Origin: Streptomyces ruber
Lineage (GTDB): Bacteria > Actinomycetota > Actinomycetes > Streptomycetales > Streptomycetaceae
Length of the DNA: 64,000 nt
NCBI RefSeq assembly: GCF_014648075.1
Contig: NZ_BMQK01000006.1
Location: forward strand, 269,956 to 333,955
Reading direction: 5' to 3'
The notes below the pieces were generated by a model. That model saw nothing but the letters and a program-made list of their open reading frames with translations. It was not told where the DNA came from and searched no databases. The position numbers and the translations under genes are program-made. Shown here in pieces: positions 8,369 to 16,881 of the stretch (positions are counted from its first letter, which is position 1; each line of letters begins with the position of its first letter).

Positions 8369-9704
8369 TGACGAGTCGCTCCTCGGGAAGGTCGTACAGG
8401 CGGACGCGGGTGCGCAGGGCGAGCGCGGAGGCCACGGTGATGGGGCCGAGCCGGCCGATGAACATCAACGCGATCAGCAGCAGTTGCAGGCCGGAAGGCA
8501 GGTCGGCGGTGATGCCGGTGGACAATCCGACGGTGGCGAAGGCAGAGGTGACCTCGAACAACGACTGGTCGAGGCTGTGGTCGGTGGACACCATGAAGGC
8601 GACGGTGGAGATGGCGACCGCGGCCACGGACAGCAGCACCACGGTCAGGGCCTGACGCTGCAGGTCACCGTGCAGGCGGCGGTGGAAGATGTTGACCGCG
8701 CTCTCGCCGCGGATTTCGGCGTAGATGACGAAGAAGAGCACGGCGAAGGTGGTGACCTTGATACCGCCGGCGGTGCCGGCACTGGCACCACCGATGAACA
8801 TCAGCACGTCCGTGCCCAGCCAGGTCGCCGGATTCATCTGGGAGGTGTCGATGCTGTTGAAGCCGGCGGTGCGTGGCATGACGCCCTGAAAGAATCCGGC
8901 CAGCAGTTTCCCGGGAGCGTCCAGGGGGCCCAGGGTGGCAGGGTTGGACCATTCGATCGCGGTGATGAAAGCGCTGCCGCCGATCAGGAAGATGCCGGAG
9001 GCCCACAGCACGATCTTGGTGTGCAGGGACCAGTCCCACGGCCGGTGCCAGTGGCGGCGCAGTTCGAACAGGACAGGGAAGCCCAGTCCGCCGGCGATGA
9101 CCGCCAGGGCGATGGGCAAGCAGATCCATGGATCGGTGACGAAGCCCATGAGGCTGTCGGAATAGAGGGCGAATCCGGCGTTGTTGAACGCCGAGACGGC
9201 GTGGAAGACGCCCAGCCACACTGCACGCGGCCAGGACTCGTCATAGGCGGTCGCGAACCGCAGGATCAGCGCCAGCGCGGTGACCGCCTCCAGCAGCAGG
9301 CTGGCCTTGACCACACCGGTCACGACCGAGCGGACATCGCCCAGCCCCAGGGTCTTGGTCTCCGCGGCGGCCGTCAGGCGCGCTCGGAGGCCGATGCGCT
9401 GGGAGACCAGCAGGACCAGCAAGGAGGCAAAGGTCATGATGCCAAAGCCGCCTACCTGGATGAGCACCAGGACCACTGCCTGCCCGAAGCCGCTCCAGTA
9501 ACCGGCGGTGTCCACCACGGCCAGACCGGTCACACACACCGCGGAGGTGGAGGTGAACAACGCCTCCAGCGCACCGGCGCCGCCCGGCCCGGCCTTGGCC
9601 ACCGGCAGCATCAGAAGACCGGTCCCGGCGGCGATCGCCGTGGCGAAGCCGGCCACGACCGCTTGCGCCGGATGCCGCAGACCCAGCCACCGCCGCGTCA
9701 CCAC
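8361..9704 (-). CDS. KtrB/TrkH-type potassium transporter membrane subunit
   Basis: A 447-residue integral membrane K+ translocating subunit of the Trk/Ktr/HKT superfamily. Four pore-loop repeats can be recognised by their central glycines: TSTSAVCVTGLAV, FHAVSAFNNAGFALY, PRTAGFNSIDTSQM and TSAFATVGLSTGI. GGASAGTAGGIKVTTF is the conserved loop near the third/fourth unit. It is paired with the RCK subunit immediately downstream. Family knowledge gives K+ (often Na+-coupled) uptake in osmotic adaptation, which fits the nearby BCCT transporter. Confidence 0.92.
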   Translation of the reverse strand: MVTRRWLGLRHPAQAVVAGFATAIAAGTGLLMLPVAKAGPGGAGALEALFTSTSAVCVTGLAVVDTAGYWSGFGQAVVLVLIQVGGFGIMTFASLLVLLVSQRIGLRARLTAAAETKTLGLGDVRSVVTGVVKASLLLEAVTALALILRFATAYDESWPRAVWLGVFHAVSAFNNAGFALYSDSLMGFVTDPWICLPIALAVIAGGLGFPVLFELRRHWHRPWDWSLHTKIVLWASGIFLIGGSAFITAIEWSNPATLGPLDAPGKLLAGFFQGVMPRTAGFNSIDTSQMNPATWLGTDVLMFIGGASAGTAGGIKVTTFAVLFFVIYAEIRGESAVNIFHRRLHGDLQRQALTVVLLSVAAVAISTVAFMVSTDHSLDQSLFEVTSAFATVGLSTGITADLPSGLQLLLIALMFIGRLGPITVASALALRTRVRLYDLPEERLVIG

Positions 9705-9896
9705 AACAAACCCTCCGGTCCACGGACAGGCACCACAATTGTTCGCACCGGGGAACGATAGACAACGCTCACACCGTTCTCGGCATCAGGCCCTGCCGTA
9801 TGCCCTCTGTCGTGTCCAGGCTTGTGCCATGCGCCTTCCGTACAGCGCCCGCCCATGTCGCCCTCACCGGTCCGTACCGGGCGCCCAGGCCACCGG

Positions 9897-10052
9897 GTGA
9901 AAGACCTGAGTCCCGCCCGCGATCTGCGGCGCATCGAGTACGGCCTGTTCCTGGCCGCCGCGGTCCTGTTCACCGCTGGTGCTCTCAGTGACGTGTTGTG
10001 GCTGCTGGGCGTCGGGCACGGGCTGCCCATGCTGACGAGGTCAGCAGCGTGA
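9897..10052 (+). CDS. possible 51-residue single-helix membrane protein
   Basis: GTG start at 9897. The peptide has a charged N-terminus (DLSPARDLRRIEY), one hydrophobic helix (GLFLAAAVLFTAGALSDVLW) and a short tail. It overlaps the end of the convergent regulator gene by 12 bp. The charge pattern is plausible, but there is no clear ribosome site or known family. Confidence 0.3.
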   Translation: MKDLSPARDLRRIEYGLFLAAAVLFTAGALSDVLWLLGVGHGLPMLTRSAA

Positions 10053-10502
10053 CCTCTCGGCTTGCCAGCGCTCGACCAGGGCGGGCAACTCACGGAACAT
10101 GAAGCCGTAGAAGTCGCGCATCTCCGCCAGGCGCCGGGCGGCGGGAGCATCGGCGCCGGTGGCGGCAATGCCCTGGTCAGCAGCCTCGAACATGGCCTGG
10201 ACCGTGCTGTTCTGGGCCGACATCAAAGTGGCCCAGGCGCCCTCACGCAACCGGTAGTGCTCGCGGCGGCTGCCGGGAGCCGGCACCTTTTCGATCAGTC
10301 CGACGGTGGACAGCATCTTGATGGCCCCCGATACCGATCCGGAGCTGATGCCCAGCCCTTCAGCCAGTTGGGGAGCGGTGACACTGTCGCTGTCTGCGAA
10401 CAGCAGAGCCGCCAGCACTCGGGCGGTCGCCTTCTGCAGACCTCCCTGGGTCAGCACCAGGGCCATCCGCTCGGCGGCTTCGGTGGTGTCTGCCAACGCC
10501 AT
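10041..10502 (-). CDS. MarR/GbsR-like winged-helix regulator, divergent from ABC exporter
   Basis: A 153-residue protein from MALADTTEAAERMALVLTQG, chosen because AAGAAGGGG lies just upstream. The winged helix covers about 20-90 (KATARVLAALLFADSDSVTA, PQLAEGLGISSGSVSGAIKM, wing at PAPGSRREHYRLREG). A helical C-terminal dimer region follows (AEMRDFYGFMFRELPALVER). This layout matches GbsR-type MarR relatives that stand divergent from drug-export ABC genes and repress them. The 91-bp divergent region holds an 8-bp inverted repeat (10553-10576), the probable operator. The inducer is unknown. Confidence 0.8.
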   Translation of the reverse strand: MALADTTEAAERMALVLTQGGLQKATARVLAALLFADSDSVTAPQLAEGLGISSGSVSGAIKMLSTVGLIEKVPAPGSRREHYRLREGAWATLMSAQNSTVQAMFEAADQGIAATGADAPAARRLAEMRDFYGFMFRELPALVERWQAERSRC

Positions 10503-10552
10503 CCCCTTCTTGTACCGCTGTGCGCGAATCTGACGGAATCTTAACAGCTTCA

Positions 10553-10576
10553 AACTTTCAAAAATCTCTGAAAGTT
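10553..10576. promoter_or_regulatory. inverted repeat in divergent promoter, likely operator
   Basis: AACTTTCA (10553-10560) and TGAAAGTT (10569-10576) are perfect 8-bp arms with an 8-bp spacer. This unusually A/T-rich patch lies between the regulator (start 10502) and the ABC ATPase (start 10594; its ribosome site TTGGAGG follows immediately). Position and symmetry suit a winged-helix dimer that controls both directions. Confidence 0.5.
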
Positions 10577-10593
10577 CTGATACCTTGGAGGTC

Positions 10594-11529
10594 ATGAACA
10601 CGGCGATCGTGCTGTCGGAGCTCACCAAGACCTACGGAACCCGGCGAGGGCTGACCGAACTGTCCCTGCAGGTGAACCCGGGTGAAGTACTCGGCTACCT
10701 GGGCCCCAACGGGGCCGGCAAGTCCACCACCATCCGGCTGATGCTGGGCCTCATCCGTCCCACCTCCGGCGCCATCCGGGTGCTGGGACTGGACCCGCAC
10801 GCCGACGCCGAGAAGGTGCACCGCCGGATCGGCTACCTGGCCGGCGACTTCCTGGTCGACGGCCGTCAGCGGGCCGGGGAGTGCCTGGCCTTCCTGGGCA
10901 ACCTGCGCGGCGGCGTGCCGACGCAGCGGATCGGCGAGCTGGCCGACCGGCTGGAGCTGGACCTGTCCGCCCGGATCAAGAGCCTGTCCAAGGGCAACCG
11001 GCAGAAAGTCGGCCTGGTCCAGGCGTTCATGCACCGCCCCGAGCTGCTGATCCTGGACGAACCCACCTCCGGGCTGGACCCGCTGATGCAGCAGACGTTC
11101 CTGGACATGGTCACCGAGGCCCGGGACCACGGTCAGACGGTCTTCATGTCCAGCCACATCATGAGCGAGGTCGAGTCGGTCGCCGACCGCGTAGCCATCA
11201 TCCGCGACGGCCGCCTGGTCGCCACCGACACCGTCGCCGGACTGCGCACCCGCTCGCTCCTGCAGGTGCGGATCGACTTCGCCGCACCGGTCGCCGCCGA
11301 GGAGTTCGCCGCCCTGCCCGGCGTCACCGACCTCGCCGTGACCGGCACGGAGCACGGCGCCACGCTCACCTGCCGCCTTGACGGCAGCCCCGACGCGCTG
11401 GTCAAGGCCGCCGCCCGGCACACCGTCACCGGGCTGCACGCCGACAACCAGGACCTGGAAGAGCTGTTCCACGCCTACTACACCAGCGAGCACTCCGCCG
11501 CCGGCGCTCGAGCCGACCGCGTCGCCTGA
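10594..11529 (+). CDS. ABC transporter ATP-binding protein (DrrA-type exporter)
   Basis: A 311-residue ATPase of the drug-export ABC-2 class. Walker A is GYLGPNGAGKSTTIR, followed by the Q-loop region, a signature variant LSKGNRQKVGLVQAF, Walker B ELLILDEPTSGLDPL, and the switch His in FMSSHIMSEVESV. The C-terminal ~90 residues are the extra domain common in DrrA/CcmA-type subunits. The start at 10594, not the frame's first Met at 10585, is set by TTGGAGG six bases upstream. It acts with the permease at 11567. The exported compound is not known. Confidence 0.93.
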   Translation: MNTAIVLSELTKTYGTRRGLTELSLQVNPGEVLGYLGPNGAGKSTTIRLMLGLIRPTSGAIRVLGLDPHADAEKVHRRIGYLAGDFLVDGRQRAGECLAFLGNLRGGVPTQRIGELADRLELDLSARIKSLSKGNRQKVGLVQAFMHRPELLILDEPTSGLDPLMQQTFLDMVTEARDHGQTVFMSSHIMSEVESVADRVAIIRDGRLVATDTVAGLRTRSLLQVRIDFAAPVAAEEFAALPGVTDLAVTGTEHGATLTCRLDGSPDALVKAAARHTVTGLHADNQDLEELFHAYYTSEHSAAGARADRVA

Positions 11530-11566
11530 TCTCCTCCTCCCCCGTTGCGCCTCCACAGGATGTGAC

Positions 11567-12415
11567 ATGACAGCCGTTCGAAACACCGCCGTCTCCGGCC
11601 CTGCCCTGCCCGGCACCTCCGGCCTCTCCCGCACATTCGGCCGCTCGATCTACACCAAGACCTTGTTCGACAACCGGCGCGTCCTGGCCGTCTGGGCGCT
11701 GGCCACCGGCCTGTTGGCGGCGATGTACGCCGGCTTCTACCCACAGCTCACCGCGGATGCCGCCGACAGCGTGCCCGAGGCGATGCGCGGATTCGGCTTC
11801 GACGACCTGACCTCGGCCGCCGGCTACCTGCAAGGCGCGGTGTTCGGGTTGCTGGTGCCGCTGCTGGCCACCTTCTACGGAGCCGCCACAGGCGCCCGAA
11901 TGATCTCGGCCGACGAGGAGTCAGGCTACCTGGACCTGCTGCTGGCCCACCCGATCAGCCGCACCCGGCTGCTCCTGCACCGCATCGCCGCGCTGGCGAC
12001 CGGAGCCGTACTGATCGCCGCCGTGGTGCTGGGCGCGCTGCTGACCGTCCGCACCAGCGCGGAGCTGGACTCGATCTCCGCGGCGGGCTTCACCGCCCAA
12101 GCCGTCAGCCTGGCACTCCTTGCACTGGCGTTCGGGGCGCTGGCCACGGGGATCGGCGCGGCAACCGGCAAGGGCCGGGCCACCGTCTTCGGCATCACCG
12201 CCGGAACAGGCGTACTGACATACTCGCTCCATGGCTTCGCGCCGCAGATCGGCGCCGACTGGCTGCGCCATCTCACGCCGTTCCATTACTACATCGGCGG
12301 CGAACCGCTGAAGAACGGCCTCCAACTCGCCGACGCAGGGGTCCTGAGCGCCATCAGCGCCATGCTCATCGGGCTGGGAACCTGGCGATTCAGCCACCGC
12401 GACATCGGTCGCTGA
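11567..12415 (+). CDS. ABC-2 type exporter permease
   Basis: A 282-residue membrane subunit with about six hydrophobic helices. After a soluble N-terminus (RTFGRSIYTKTLFDNRRVLA) come helices near 45-65, 95-120, 145-170, 180-205, 210-235 and 255-275. EESGYLDLLLAHPISRTRLL is the conserved cytosolic coupling segment of this exporter group (annotated as exporter of polyketide antibiotics or ABC-2). It lies 37 bp after the ATPase gene and forms one operon with it under the divergent regulator. Confidence 0.88.
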   Translation: MTAVRNTAVSGPALPGTSGLSRTFGRSIYTKTLFDNRRVLAVWALATGLLAAMYAGFYPQLTADAADSVPEAMRGFGFDDLTSAAGYLQGAVFGLLVPLLATFYGAATGARMISADEESGYLDLLLAHPISRTRLLLHRIAALATGAVLIAAVVLGALLTVRTSAELDSISAAGFTAQAVSLALLALAFGALATGIGAATGKGRATVFGITAGTGVLTYSLHGFAPQIGADWLRHLTPFHYYIGGEPLKNGLQLADAGVLSAISAMLIGLGTWRFSHRDIGR

Positions 12416-12464
12416 GGGAGCCAACGGGTTCTGCGAGCGGATCGGAGCACGGCCGGGAAGAGCC

Positions 12465-12788
12465 GATGGAGCTGTTGACGTGCTCGCCCGTGGAACACTC
12501 CGTCGTCCTCCGCTGCCGGGGCAGCCACTGCCGCGCATATTCCGCGATCGTCTGCTGGCCCAACGCGCGTCGCGCTTCTGCAATGGACGGCGCCGTCCGC
12601 TTCTTGCCCGCGTATATCCGCGTGAGCCGTTCGGTCGCGGCGTCCCGAGTTCCGTAGCCGGCCTCCTCGCGCTGTTTCCCGAGCGCGTCCCTGAAACGGA
12701 TCGTGTACGGGTGCGGGCACCAGGTCGGCCCGGCGTAGCCGCAGTCCTCATGGAACGGCCCCATGCCGCGCGCGAGTTGTCGAGCCAC
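12465..12788 (-). pseudogene. N-terminal remnant of a tyrosine site-specific integrase
   Basis: The segment GPTWCPHPYTIRFRDALGKQ, then REEAGYGTRDAATERLTRIY and IAEYARQWLPRQRRT, resembles the N-terminal arm-binding and SAM-like core-binding region of integrases from actinomycete integrative elements. The likeness ends near 12465 (GEHVNSSI). No catalytic Arg-His-Arg-Tyr domain follows. It marks a lost integrative element. Confidence 0.5.
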
Positions 12789-13387
12789 GTAGCGAACCTG
12801 CCGAGCGGGAGCCAGGCATCTGTGCCCAGGTCTCCCGCCGCGGCAGTCACCAGGTCAGCAAGCCGGGACGCCTCCGCGCCCCATGCTGACCCGAGCGGCT
12901 CCGTCGGGCCTCTGACCTGCACAGACAACCAAACAGTGGATCTTGGACTTGAACGCGGTACAGAACACGGAGAAACTCCCGACCTGCCTGCTCCCCGCCT
13001 GCGCTTCTGTGGGTCAAGAGCTGTTTTCACACCTTGCAACCAGTCGCGTGTTCGAGCGGCTGTCCCCGGGTTCTTCAGGACTCATGCTGACCGGATGCTG
13101 ACTTCTCCGATGGGGCCTCAGTCGTCGGTGAACGGTGCTCGGGGGCGGACACACCTCGGTCGCACCTCCCCTCGCCGCCCCTCACGAACGGCCGGGATCA
13201 GCGTCCGCAACGACCCTGGAAGACCGTCATGACGATGGCCAGCGATCCCGGCCACCTCGACCGTCCAAACGAACGAGGTCTCCAGTCCGATCCGGTGGCG
13301 CGCGCCATAGCCGCTCCGGTCGGTGCGGCAATGGCGCGGCGGAGGACGCCGCTGTCCTCGCCCAGTCGCTGTCGCGCCGCCCGGCCC
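12789..13387. other. non-coding stretch between integrase remnant and RiPP exporter
   Basis: No supported gene. It contains one copy of a diverged ~105-bp repeat (12958-13064), whose partner lies at 54390-54496. The last ~150 bp lie downstream of the exporter operon's stop, and I see no strong terminator there. Confidence 0.4.
12958..13064 (+). repeat. diverged ~105-bp repeat, copy 1
   Basis: From GTACAGAACACGGAGAAACT onward this stretch aligns without large gaps to 54390-54496, at about 80% identity by eye. Shared blocks include AACACGGAGAAACTCCCGA, GGTCAAG and ACCAGTCGCGTG. Both copies lie beside mobile-element debris (an integrase remnant here, an IS701-type remnant at copy 2), so this may be a shared element end or flank. 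Confidence 0.5.
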
Positions 13388-15145
13388 TCAGGAGGGGATG
13401 TGGGCGAGGCTGCGGTTGAGCGCGCTGCCGGGGCGTCCGGTGAGCTCCTCCCAGGTGCCCTCCTCGGCGATACGGCCGGCTTCGAGGACGGCGATGCGGT
13501 CGGCACGGCGGATGGTGGCGCGGCGGTGCGCGATGACGACCGTCGTACGGTCCCCCTTCTTCAGTGCGGCGGCGAGCCGGGCGTCACCGGCGTTGTCCAG
13601 GTGGGCGGTGGACTCGTCGAGCACCAGGACCCGCGGCCGGGCCAGCAGCGCGCGGGCGAGGGCGATGCGGGCCCGCTGACCTCCGGAGAGGCTGGATCCG
13701 CGCTCGCCGACCGGGGTGTCCAGCGGGGCGATCCGGTCGACGCCGCACAGCCGGACCGTCTCGGTGAGCAGGTCGTCGTCCGCTTCGGGGGCGGCGAGCC
13801 GCAGGTTCTCGGCGAGGGTGCCGTGGAAGAGGGGCGTCTCCTGGCCCACCAGCGCGACGGCGCGCCGGAGTTCGTCATCGCTCACCTCGCGTACGTCGAC
13901 GGGCTCCCCGTCGGCGGGTATCAGCTGGACGGCTCCCTCGGACGGGTCCCAGAACCGGGCCAGCAGATGGGCACAGGTCGACTTGCCGGCGCCCGAGGCC
14001 CCGACCAGGGCGAGGGTCTGGCCCGCGCGGACGGTCAGTTCGACGCCGTCCAGTACGGGACCGCCGCCGTAGCCGAACCGCACCCGGTGCAGCCGGACGC
14101 CCAGCGGACCGGGGGGCAGGGAGCGGGGTGCGGCGGGCGGCGGGGCGAGCGCGGGAGCTGCGACGGCCGCGCCGACCCGGGCGGCGGCGGCGCGCAGTGC
14201 CACGGCCTGGCTCAGGGAACGGGCCGACTCCGCGACCGGGCCGAGGACCGCCAGGGCCAGCGCCGTCGCCGCCGGAGCCCATGCTCCGTGCAGCCGCCCC
14301 GCGGTCACGGACTGCGCCGCCGCGGCCACCACGCCGAGCACCGCGACCACGATGAGGAGGTCGCGGACCGCTGCGGCGACGGCCTCCCACGTGGCCTCGG
14401 CACGCTGGGCGCGGCCCACCTGCCGCCCCCTCTCGGCGAGTCGGCGGCGCCGTTCGGCCAGGGCTCCGAAGGCGAGCAGTTCCCGCAGCCCGTCGACGGT
14501 CTCCACCGTGTCGGCCGACAGCCCGGCGACGGCCGTCCGGGTACGGCTGCCGCGCGCCGCGCGGCCTCGCGCGTCGGCGAAGGGCGCCGCGGCGAGCAGC
14601 GCCGCGACCGGGAGCACGGCTGTCAGCAGCCAGGGTTCCACCGTGGCGAGAAGCGTGGCGCCGCCGGTGAAGACCGTTCCCGCCGCCAGGAGCTGGGCGG
14701 TGGTGTGGGCGTAGAAGAACTCCAGCGCCTCCACGTCCGCCATCGCCGTGGCGGCGAGGTCCCCGCTGCGCCGGCCGGCGACCCGGGCGGGCGCGCTGCG
14801 GGCCAGCCCGTCGAAGACCCGTACGCGCAGGGCGGCCAGCACCCGGTAGGCCAGGTCGTGCGAGAGGTCCATCTCGCGCCAGGTCGTCAGGGCACGTACG
14901 AGGACGAGGGCGGCGAGCGCGGTGACGGTGGCGGCCGAGGGGGCGTGCCCTTCGATGACGGCCGTGCCCACGGTGTGCGCGGCCAGCGTCACCAGCGCGA
15001 CGAGGGAGCCCTGTTCGAGGAGAGCGGCGGCGCAGGTGCGGACCGTCATGGCGCGGTGCCCGGAGAGGGCGGGGAGCAGTGCGCGCAGGGAGCCTCGCGC
15101 GGGCACGCCCGCGTCGGGGGTGGCGGTGTCGGCGGCGCTGCTCAT
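13388..15145 (-). CDS. ABC half-exporter (permease-ATPase fusion), second of pair
   Basis: A 585-residue protein with an N-terminal six-helix exporter domain (about 25-320) and a C-terminal ATPase. Walker A is LVGASGAGKST, the signature LSGGQRARIALARALL, and Walker B RVLVLDESTAHLD. It is CydC-like in general form. It overlaps the partner half-transporter by 4 bp (ATGA, 15142-15145) and ends the RiPP operon. Two half-transporters of this kind make a heterodimer. In this setting the likely cargo is the processed peptide. No C39 peptidase domain is present, so leader removal must come from elsewhere, perhaps the S15-type hydrolase. Confidence 0.88.
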   Translation of the reverse strand: MSSAADTATPDAGVPARGSLRALLPALSGHRAMTVRTCAAALLEQGSLVALVTLAAHTVGTAVIEGHAPSAATVTALAALVLVRALTTWREMDLSHDLAYRVLAALRVRVFDGLARSAPARVAGRRSGDLAATAMADVEALEFFYAHTTAQLLAAGTVFTGGATLLATVEPWLLTAVLPVAALLAAAPFADARGRAARGSRTRTAVAGLSADTVETVDGLRELLAFGALAERRRRLAERGRQVGRAQRAEATWEAVAAAVRDLLIVVAVLGVVAAAAQSVTAGRLHGAWAPAATALALAVLGPVAESARSLSQAVALRAAAARVGAAVAAPALAPPPAAPRSLPPGPLGVRLHRVRFGYGGGPVLDGVELTVRAGQTLALVGASGAGKSTCAHLLARFWDPSEGAVQLIPADGEPVDVREVSDDELRRAVALVGQETPLFHGTLAENLRLAAPEADDDLLTETVRLCGVDRIAPLDTPVGERGSSLSGGQRARIALARALLARPRVLVLDESTAHLDNAGDARLAAALKKGDRTTVVIAHRRATIRRADRIAVLEAGRIAEEGTWEELTGRPGSALNRSLAHIPS

Positions 15146-16881
15146 GCGGGGGCTCCTTCTCGGTGGGCGTGGCCGGCCTCGACGAGGCGCGTGTAGACGC
15201 TCCCGGCCTCCACCAGAACGGCGTGCTCGCCGACGGCGTCCACCCGTCCCGCGTCGAGGACGACGATGCGGTCGGCGTGCCGGACGGCGGCGAGCCGGTG
15301 GGCGACGACCAGGACGGTCCGGCCGCTCGCGGCCTTCGACAGTTCCCGGACGATGTCCGCCTCACGGCGTTCGTCGACCGAGCTCGTGGCCTCGTCGAGG
15401 ACGAGCACCGGGGCGTCGGCCAGCAGGGCCCGGGCGAGCGCGAGCCGCTGCCGCTGGCCACCGGAGAGGGTGGCGCCCCGTTCGCCGAGGACGGTGGCGT
15501 AGCCGTCGGGAAGGGCGGCGATCTCGTCGTGGACGCCGGCGACGCGCGTCGCACGCGTCAGGTCGTCGTCCGTCGCGTCCGGCCGGGCCAGCCGCAGGTT
15601 GTCGGCGATGGTGGCGTGGAAGAGGTACGTCTCCTGCGAGACCACGGCGATGCCCTGCCGCAGTGAGTCCAGCGCGTACTCGGTCGTGCGGCGCCCGTCG
15701 AGGGTGATCCGGCCCTGCTGCGGGTCGTGGTGGCGCAGCAGCAGGGCGAGGAGCGTCGACTTGCCCGCGCCGGACGGCCCGACGATCGCGGTCGTCCGTC
15801 CCGCCGCCGCGGTGAAGGAGACGCCCTGGACTGCGGGTGCCTGTGCGCCGTCGTACGTGAACGTGACGTCTTCGAATCGCAGTTCGGGCGGTGCCGCCCA
15901 GCGGGCGGGTGCCGTCCCGGTGTCGCGGACGGCGGGCTCGGCGGTGCGCAGCGCGGCGAGCCCGTCCGCGGCCGACACTCCCAGGTAGCCGGCGTGCCAC
16001 TCGCGCGCGAGGTCACGGACCGGCCGGAAGCACTCGGAGGCCAGCAACAGCACCAGGTAGGTGCCGGTCGCCGTGGTCGATCCGGTGGCGGCCGACCAGC
16101 AGGCGAGGAGCGCGGCGGCGGCGGTGCCGCCCTGGACGGCGAGGTCGGTGATGCCGGTGTCGACCAGGGACACCCGCAGTTTCGCGACGGTCGCCCGGTG
16201 CAGCGCCGCCGAGCGCACCTCCAGACGTGTCCGGGTACGGCCGACCGCGCCGGCGGCACGCAGGGCGGGCATGCCCTGCAGGGCCTCCAGGTAGTCGGCG
16301 CCGAGCCCCTCGTAGGTGTCCCAGTGCTCCTTGCCACGGGCGGCGAGGAGCCGGTCCCAGGCCCGTGGGCCGCACAGGGCGAGCAGCAGGGCGGGGACGA
16401 GACCGGGGAGGGCCCACGGTTCCACCACGGCCAGGACGGCGAGCACCAGGGGCGGCAGGGTGACGGTGACCAGGAGCTGGGGCAGGTAGCGGGAGACGTA
16501 CGCGTCGACGCCCTCCACACCGTCGACGAGAGTGGTGCGTACGGCCCCGGCGCGTGCGCTGGAAAGGTGTGCGGGTCCCAGCCGTCCGAGGTGGGCGAGG
16601 AGTTCGTCCCGCAGGGCCACCCTGACCCGGGCTCCGGCGCGGGTGGCAATGCGCCGCTGCCCCAGGGCGAGACCCGCGCGGGCGGCGACGACGGCGAGCA
16701 CCGCGGCGAGCAGCCATGGGAGCCGGCCGGTGTCACCGCGGGCCAGGTCGGCGAGCGCGACGGCGAGCAGTGCGGCCTGCGCGAGGTGGGTGAGGGTGAC
16801 GGTGCCCTGCAGGAGGGTGGCCGTGAGCAGGGGGCGCCGTGCACGGCGGGCGGCGCGGCGCAGCTCGGGGTGGACGATCAC
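15142..16881 (-). CDS. ABC half-exporter (permease-ATPase fusion), first of pair
   Basis: A 579-residue partner of the next gene. The GTG start at 16881 (VIVHPELRRAARRARRPLL) overlaps the stop of the oxidase gene as GTGA. The membrane domain covers about 20-320 (including LVTVTLPPLVLAVLAVVEPW). The ATPase has Walker A IVGPSGAGKST, signature LSGGQRQRLALARALL and Walker B PVLVLDEATSSVD, so this half has a canonical DEAT site. Its partner has DEST. The longer frame upstream of the chosen start lies over the oxidase gene and is rejected. Confidence 0.88.
   Translation of the reverse strand: MIVHPELRRAARRARRPLLTATLLQGTVTLTHLAQAALLAVALADLARGDTGRLPWLLAAVLAVVAARAGLALGQRRIATRAGARVRVALRDELLAHLGRLGPAHLSSARAGAVRTTLVDGVEGVDAYVSRYLPQLLVTVTLPPLVLAVLAVVEPWALPGLVPALLLALCGPRAWDRLLAARGKEHWDTYEGLGADYLEALQGMPALRAAGAVGRTRTRLEVRSAALHRATVAKLRVSLVDTGITDLAVQGGTAAAALLACWSAATGSTTATGTYLVLLLASECFRPVRDLAREWHAGYLGVSAADGLAALRTAEPAVRDTGTAPARWAAPPELRFEDVTFTYDGAQAPAVQGVSFTAAAGRTTAIVGPSGAGKSTLLALLLRHHDPQQGRITLDGRRTTEYALDSLRQGIAVVSQETYLFHATIADNLRLARPDATDDDLTRATRVAGVHDEIAALPDGYATVLGERGATLSGGQRQRLALARALLADAPVLVLDEATSSVDERREADIVRELSKAASGRTVLVVAHRLAAVRHADRIVVLDAGRVDAVGEHAVLVEAGSVYTRLVEAGHAHREGAPA

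Noticed and set aside
11921..13039. 372-residue minus-strand frame across the ABC permease
   Set aside because: Antisense to a clear permease gene. Composition is shadow-like.
13388..16881. CydDC cytochrome-bd assembly transporter
   Set aside because: The pair resembles CydDC in layout, but there is no cydAB nearby and both genes are translationally coupled to the YcaO operon, so RiPP export is the better reading.
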